Position numbers and translations under genes: made by a program. From Mansonella perstans (Eukaryota > Nematoda > Chromadorea > Rhabditida > Onchocercidae), in assembly GCA_037074765.1 (NCBI GenBank), contig JBAMDO010000535.1:1-11381 (forward strand): a stretch of DNA of 11,381 nt. The letters are read 5' to 3'. The notes below the pieces were generated by a model. The model did no database searches. It was not told the DNA's origin and was given only the letters and a program-made list of their open reading frames with translations. Below are positions 7,286 to 11,381 of the stretch, one piece after another (the stretch's first letter is position 1; every line of letters starts with the position of its first letter).

Positions 7286-7686
7286 TGGAAGAGAAAATCG
7301 AAGAAAAAGATAAACCAGAAAACCTATCGCTAATCGGACCAGAAGAGCTAAGAAACTATGACTCAGCCGAAAACAAGATTAAGAATAAGTCCTCTAATTT
7401 TACGAAAACACTATCATTAATAATCATAACATCATTAATGTCGAAACAGATAGTGGCTATAAAGAACTGCATGTGGACTTCCGGGATACCGTCTAATATT
7501 TCCAAAAAATGGAGCTGTGATAATATCATCAGTCAAAACTTCACTGCACAAGATTCAAGTACATACATGCACTTATGTAAGATTCCAACAATAAAATGCA
7601 GTAATATCAGACGAGAGGCACGTACAAAGGCTCTTCTCAGATTTCTCAGACTTATATATACGTTGAACATCGTTTGGATGAATTAG
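7286..7686 (+). pseudogene. Unassigned open stretch, glycoprotein-like
   Basis: The frame of the protease end stays open to a stop after I-V-W-M-N, but resemblance to the usual protease-to-reverse-transcriptase linker fades near 7285. It contains a hydrophobic run (L-S-L-I-I-I-T-S-L-M), then C-M-W-T-S-G-I-P-S-N-I-S, W-S-C-D-N and L-C-K-I-P-T-I-K-C. Four cysteines and N-x-[ST] sites (N-F-T, N-I-S, N-F-T) look like the start of a secreted glycoprotein with a leading signal segment. Some nematode BEL/Pao elements carry an envelope-like gene, but that normally follows integrase. This could be a rearranged envelope-like piece, part of another insert, or chance. The last 60-70 bases already belong to the satellite array. 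Confidence 0.35.
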
Positions 7687-8060
7687 AGGATGTCATTTAA
7701 GACAGCACTTTCAAGCTATATAGGTTGAACATTATTTAGAAGGATCTTGTGGATTTCATTTAAAACAGTACCTTCAAATACAAATAGGTTGAATATTGTG
7801 TGGAAGAACCTAGATTTCATTTGAAATAGCTCGTTCAAGTATATATGCCTTAAACATTGTTTAGAAGAATTTAGAGGATTTTTTTCAAAATTCCACGTTC
7901 ACGTATATATAGGTTGAACATTATTTGGAAGAATCTGATGGATTTCATTTAAAACAGCATGTTCAAGTATATGTAGGCTGAATATTTTTTGAGAGAATCT
8001 GCTGGATTTCATTTAAAAAAGCGCTTCCACTTATATATAGGTTGAACACTTTTTAGAAGA
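7616..8060 (+). repeat. Tandem array of 62-64 bp units (first arm)
   Basis: About seven degenerate units. The anchor [G/C]TTGAAC or a close variant starts near 7663, 7725, 7789, 7850, 7914, 7978 and 8042 (spacings 62, 64, 61, 64, 64, 64). A unit reads roughly GGATTTCATTTAAAACAGC, then ACGTTCAAGTATATATAGG, then TTGAACATTATTTAGAAGAA. Within each unit GTTCAA and TTGAAC form a small dyad around an AT core. No coding sense was seen. The array starts inside the open stretch described above and runs into a second array of the same unit in reverse orientation. Confidence 0.85.
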
Positions 8061-8605
8061 GTTAATCTATTATTTAGTTGAACTTTTTCTAAATGAAATC
8101 AGCAGGTCTCCTAAACACGAATCAATCCATCCAGAATAAAACGTGCTGTTTTGAATGATAACGACATTTTTTATCTAAAACACGAATCATTGTACGTAGA
8201 TTTAAACGTGCTGTTGTAAGTGACATACACAGAATATATTCTAGAGAACTGTCGAACTACATATGCTTAAACGTGCTGTTTTGAATAAAATCCGCAAGAT
8301 TCATTATAAATAGGAGTCAATCTGTGTTAACTTGAACATGCTGTTTTAATAAAATCCACGGCGTTCTTTTTAAAAAACGAGTGAATCTGGTGTTTAATTG
8401 AACGTGCTTTGCATGAAACACACCGGATTCCTCCTAAACACGAATCAATCCATACAGAATAAAACGTACTGTTTTGAATAATACCGACATTATTCTATCT
8501 AAAACACGAATCAGTGTATGTAGATTTAAACTGCTGTTGTAAGTGATATACACAGAACTTCTTCTGAAGACGGTCGAATTATACAGACTTAAATGTGCCT
8601 TACGT
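8061..8605 (-). repeat. Same satellite in reverse orientation (second arm), higher-order repeat
   Basis: The plus strand shows AACGTGCTGTTTT or variants starting near 8140, 8205, 8270, 8335, 8401, 8463, 8528 and 8591 (spacing 62-66). This is the reverse complement of the AAAACAGCACGTT core of the first arm, so the two arrays are inverted copies. Five units form a higher-order block: text from 8110 (CCTAAACACGAATCAATCCA) recurs from 8433, an offset of 323 bp, and stays similar to about 8600. At about 8627 the retrotransposon pol sequence resumes. The pair could be one foldback-type transposon. Confidence 0.82.
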
Positions 8606-8629
8606 TGGATAAAGAATCATTCTAACCTA

Positions 8630-9083
8630 TTGCCAATATTTGTTCAAAATCGAATCGAGGAAATACGTAGCCCGTAGGGTGGCAATAAGAGGTCTTAATC
8701 CAAAACAACTCAGAGGTTTCAAGCCATGATAGCATGGTCCCTCATGGCTAGTACAAGAAGAAACTAGCTGGCCACAATGGGAATACGATTTTGAAATTAA
8801 TAACGAACCAAAGGAAATTATCATAACAAAGGTCTCGCGAATGCTTAAGGATCATAATCTTCAATTTATTGATGCTGGACGTTTTAGCAAATGGCTAAGA
8901 TTATTACGAACAACAGCGTGGATCCTCAAGTTTATTCGATTAACGACTAAAGGCGGATCATCATGGCTGCAGTCTGTTTCCACTAAAAAGAATCGATTTA
9001 CAGCTAAGGATTACAAATTGTCAGAATGATTATTGATTAGACAAGCGCAATCTGAAGGAGTCAATGAAGACGAAATAAACAAG
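8630..9083 (+). pseudogene. BEL/Pao pol: RNase H tail and linker to integrase
   Basis: It starts with L-P-I-F-V-Q-N-R-I-E-E-I-R (8630-8668), typical of the end of the BEL/Pao RNase H region. After an apparent deletion and a frame change (8671-8688) it gives R-G-L-N-P-K-Q-L-R-G-F-K-P, two consecutive stops (TGA TAG, 8727-8732), then H-G-P-S-W-L-V-Q-E-E and S-W-P-Q-W-E. It stays in that frame through R-F-S-K-W-L-R-L-L-R to a TGA at 9027-9029, and on to a TAG at 9084-9086. Family members have Trp and Tyr where the paired stops are, which is point-mutation decay. Everything upstream in pol (reverse transcriptase and most of RNase H) is absent. Confidence 0.82.
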
Positions 9084-9086
9084 TAG

Positions 9087-9790
9087 AATTTGTTCCGCGC
9101 TGAAGATGACAAGCTATGGAGATCTACTAGCCGACTGGAAAATTCAGAGCTGCCTGAAATTAGCAAATACACCATTTATCTTCTTCGACACAATCCAATA
9201 ACGGAACTCCTTATATTACATCAACATGAAAATCTGTGCCATGCAGGCATTTCACATACACTTTCAGAACTGAGGAGTAGATTCTGGATTCCTAAAGATA
9301 GAACTGAAATTAAACGAATAATAAACAGGTGTCGAATCTGTGAACATTGGAACTCCAGATCGTTCAAACTACCAGCGATGGCAGGCCTACCGGTAACCCA
9401 TGTCAACCGATCTAGAGCCTTCGCACACGTCGACGTGGATTATTTTGGCCCTATTAAAGTCAAAGGTGATAATGTGTCAACAAAAAGGTGGGTAATATTA
9501 TTTATGTGCTTTACGACAAGGGCCATGCATCTCGAATTAGCAAAAGACTAGTCCGCAGAAACTTTTCTATTTGGGGTTCATCGCAAGACATGAGTATCCC
9601 GAATTAATCCGAAGGTTCATAGCAAGACATGAGTATTCCGAATTAATCCTAAGTGACAATGCCACTCAATTTCAAACATTTAGAACAATCATAATACAAG
9701 TTGCTGTCTCCAATTTTTTAGCAAAAGGAGCAATAATTTGGAAAAATATTGTACCGAAGGCTCCTTGGCAAGGAGGAAATCTATGAGAGA
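9087..9790 (+). pseudogene. BEL/Pao integrase: H2C2 zinc domain and DDE core, broken
   Basis: Integrase inserts the cDNA into host DNA. The zinc-binding domain is clear: H-E-N-L-C-H-A-G, T-L-S-E-L-R-S-R-F-W-I-P and C-R-I-C (H-x4-H...C-x2-C, about 9225-9345). The catalytic core has the first aspartate in H-V-D-V-D-Y-F-G-P (about 9427-9453), the second in L-S-D-N-A-T-Q-F (GAC at 9655-9657) and the glutamate in I-Y-E-R-L (GAG at 9785-9787), about 43 residues after the second Asp, a normal D-E spacing. Damage: TAG at 9549-9551, a frame change near 9571, a 39-bp tandem duplication (9577-9654), and a frame change after P-W-Q-G-G near 9777. All three catalytic acids remain but in different frames. 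Confidence 0.88.
9577..9654 (+). repeat. 39-bp tandem duplication within integrase
   Basis: Units 9577-9615 and 9616-9654 agree at 35 of 39 positions by eye. In frame they give F-I-A-R-H-E-Y-P-E-L-I-R-R and F-I-A-R-H-E-Y-S-E-L-I-L-S. Family members have one such segment before S-D-N-A-T-Q-F, so 13 residues have been duplicated just ahead of the second catalytic Asp. Confidence 0.9.
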
Positions 9791-10159
9791 TTACCTATGA
9801 TTAAGGACGGAGACACGCAAGAAGAATTTATCCTTCCCAGATTAGACGGGCTCGTCTAATGAGAAGGGCTCGTCAAACATTGGGAAAACACTCTTAAAAT
9901 TCTCGATGTTTTTTGGGAAATCTGGAGAACCGAATATTTAGCAAGCCTCCGAGAATGCACACAAAGAGAAATTGCTTCACCCAAGGGAGCACGGAAAAGA
10001 ACCCCAAGGAAGAAAGGGATCGTGATGGTCAACGAACCTGGTGTTCCTCGTGGTATGTGGAAGTTAGCTAGGATCAAGGAAATACAGAAGGTAAAAATGG
10101 GAAGGCTAGAAGTGCTATCTCAGAAATGCCACATGGAAGAGTTCTCATCAGACCAATAA
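9791..10159 (+). pseudogene. BEL/Pao DUF5641 domain (integrase C-terminal)
   Basis: In frame with I-Y-E-R-L (from 9779), the sequence jumps to G-D-T-Q-E-E-F-I-L-P-R-L, so the usual stretch of roughly 80 residues between the integrase core and this point is deleted. Two stops (TAA TGA, 9857-9862) lie between two copies of GGGCTCGTC (9848-9856 and 9866-9874), a small local duplication. Then come H-W-E-K-T-L-K-I-L-D-V-F-W, Y-L-A-S-L-R-E and P-R-G-M-W-K-L-A-R-I-K-E-I, the DUF5641 signature. A frame change near 10120 moves the G-R-V-L-I-R-P-I-K segment into another frame, and another near 10170 precedes V-E-I-D-E-S-P. That last frame runs past the likely LTR start to 10436, so its tail is not real coding. 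Confidence 0.8.
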
Positions 10160-10277
10160 AATGTTTTCTCCGGTGGAAATTGATGAATCACCAGTGTTAA
10201 ACAGAGCAGTGCACGAGAGTGACCAAGGAGAACCCGTTGCGAGAGGAACTGGGGGCGCTAAGAAATCGTTTCAGTCT

Positions 10278-10286
10278 GGAGTGGAG
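10278..10286 (+). other. Candidate polypurine tract
   Basis: GGAGTGGAG stands directly before the degraded LTR start TGCCGGAAAATTC at 10287. In LTR elements a purine run here primes plus-strand DNA. This one is broken by a T and is short, in keeping with decay. Confidence 0.4.
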
Positions 10287-10712
10287 TGCCGGAAAATTCG
10301 AATTCGGAAAGTATCTGCTCTTAGTTATGTAAATAACATTCATTATGGCAGTTTTTGCCTGTGTAAATCACATTCTGTTACTGCATCACATCAAAGATAC
10401 CGCCGTTGTAACTTGTCCACAATGAACCATAATTAATCTAACTCCTTTGTCATTGTGACCTTAGCACCTTTGTCTTAAACCGTTAATCCCCTTCTCTACG
10501 ACTATACATAGACTCGCGATCCTTAAACTGTACACTCGTGCATTCGTATGTTCACTCATTTACACGTTCATTCATTGGTTTTCCCATTTATTTACTTACT
10601 TATGTGCTTATCCAATTTTCTCCTCCTAGATTAAATATTCACGTTCGCGTTTGCTAATATTTTTAATAAAGGTTTAAAAATTTTTAGTTGGACTTCTAAA
10701 TTTTTCTGAAAC
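10287..10712 (+). repeat. 3' LTR of the old element (U3/R part), interrupted
   Basis: It starts TGCCGGAAAATTCGAATTC, a degraded form of the family start TG[T/C]CGCGAA...ATAACGCGAA. Near its end it has TATCCAATTTTCTCC, CACGTTCGCG and TTAATAAAGGTTTAA (AATAAA at 10665-10670), in the same order as the 1177-1715 LTR. The usual ACCCAAGTTTGAG after the poly(A) signal is not clear here. The solo LTR at 10713 interrupts it. The U5 end, if kept, should follow 11328, but I could not recognise it there. Confidence 0.65.
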
Positions 10713-11323
10713 TGCCGCGAAATTCATAACGCGAAAATTCCAATAGATTTAAATCTAATTATATTAATGTCCTTATTGTAGTCTGACCTCACATCCAATT
10801 ATAAGCTGTCAAAACTCTTTCCTACCATAAACTAACAAAGGAGCATCTGCAGTAACTTCTTATTAAATAAAGCTATTGTGTAACTGTGTAGAAATCCTTT
10901 GTTTGATGATTATGCTTACATGCAATGTATTGTACCTTTTCAATCAAGCTTGTCTTTACAAAAGATTTCGTTTTTTATGATCTTTAGTTTCTTGTAACTC
11001 AACTCATTTATACTGGCTTTTCTCCGCCTATAATACTCAGTTACTACTAATTAAACTATCAATCATCTCACAAAGACCATTTTTGGAATCTATTCACATC
11101 AACGGCTGCGGGTTCTGTTCTCCTCATCATTACCATTTTTATTATATTAAATTTACCATTAGATCCTCGTTGTATATAATTGTTACGTAATTCTCGCGTT
11201 ATCCAATTACTCTAATAAAAGGTTTAATAACCCAAGTTTGAGGTGCGAACACAATTCAACGCAGCTCATCTTAAAACAACGGTTTAATTACCCAAGTTTG
11301 AGATTCGACTGTGGCACGAGACA
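10713..11323 (+). repeat. Second solo LTR (611 bp), nested in the 3' LTR
   Basis: It begins TGCCGCGAAATTCATAACG at 10713 and aligns by eye with the solo LTR at 5755: both have ATAACGCGAAA, TTTAAATCT, CCAATTATAAGCT, TCTTATTAAA, TTTGTTTGATGAT and GCTTACATGCAAT in order. AATAAA is at 11214-11219, and the ACCCAAGTTTGAG motif occurs twice (11221-11242 and 11281-11302). It ends CACGAGACA at 11323. Flanks are GAAAC (10708-10712) and AAAAC (11324-11328), a 4/5 match that fits an aged target duplication. No internal element sequence lies between the ends. Confidence 0.78.
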
Positions 11324-11381
11324 AAAACATTTCCCGATACCAAGCAACGAGCTCTCCAAACAATGCGAGGAGAGAAGAAGA
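11324..11381. other. Flank after the second solo LTR
   Basis: 58 bases follow, GC-richer than the LTR. This should be the continuation of the host 3' LTR or DNA beyond it. No motif, gene or family LTR end could be recognised. Confidence 0.4.

Larger units (their letters stand above)
5493..11381 (+). mobile_element. Old, nested BEL/Pao element (decayed), 3' LTR at right edge
   Basis: Plus-strand pieces appear in the order expected for BEL/Pao: gag (5493-5754 and 6542-6787), aspartic protease (6790-7285), RNase H tail (8630-9080), integrase (9087-9790), DUF5641 (9791-10159) and 3' LTR (10287 on). There is no recognisable reverse transcriptase (motif such as Y-x-D-D). The gag N-terminus and 5' LTR are also missing, the left end being fused to a minus-strand LTR fragment. 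Two solo LTRs and a pair of satellite arrays interrupt it. Every coding block has stops or frame changes. It shares Gag text with the minus-strand element at the left edge (Q-Q-V-K, then C-I-F-C knuckles), so both belong to related lineages. Confidence 0.88.

Noticed and set aside
7616..8605. CRISPR-like array
   Set aside because: Units are contiguous degenerate repeats with no unique spacers, occur in two orientations, and sit in a eukaryotic retrotransposon.
9856..10077. Minus-strand 73-codon open stretch
   Set aside because: It is antisense to the clear DUF5641 domain on the plus strand.
10161..10436. A separate small gene of 91 codons
   Set aside because: Its first part is the end of the pol polyprotein (V-E-I-D-E-S-P) after a frame change. 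The rest runs through the 3' LTR start, so it is not an independent gene.

Overview
The window is AT-rich eukaryotic DNA dominated by broken LTR retrotransposons of the BEL/Pao superfamily. A nematode host, quite possibly a filarial or other spirurid, is inferred from three things: the style of the Gag and integrase translations, the AT-rich non-coding DNA, and a two-exon TSC-22-like relic with short introns. No species can be fixed from sequence alone.

Layout. (1) 1-1715, minus strand: the 5' part of a BEL/Pao element, with a 539-bp LTR (1177-1715), a candidate primer-binding site and a frameshifted gag that runs off the left edge. (2) 1789-2162, plus strand: two exons that look like the C-terminal TSC box and leucine zipper of a TSC-22/bunched family gene, with one nonsense codon and one apparent 1-nt loss. 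(3) 2163-5275: mostly featureless AT-rich DNA, with one long hairpin (4516-4584) and one small ambiguous open stretch (4680-4862). (4) 5276-5485: a minus-strand fragment of the same LTR family. (5) 5493 to the right edge, plus strand: an older, heavily decayed BEL/Pao element. It reads gag, protease, an unassigned glycoprotein-like stretch, an inverted pair of satellite arrays where reverse transcriptase should be, then RNase H tail, integrase, DUF5641 and 3' LTR.

The older element is nested. A 782-bp solo LTR (5755-6536) splits its gag zinc knuckle and is flanked by a perfect 5-bp target duplication. A second solo LTR (10713-11323) sits in its 3' LTR with a 4/5 target duplication. The region that should encode reverse transcriptase is missing and is occupied by about 15 copies of a 62-66 bp repeat in two opposed arrays (about 7616-8600), an arrangement like a foldback transposon.

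Nothing here looks able to make a complete working protein. The points most worth a second look are the opposed satellite arrays, the TSC-22 relic beside the LTR, the dated nesting of solo LTRs, and the run of single-base losses in homopolymers, which could be decay or assembly error.
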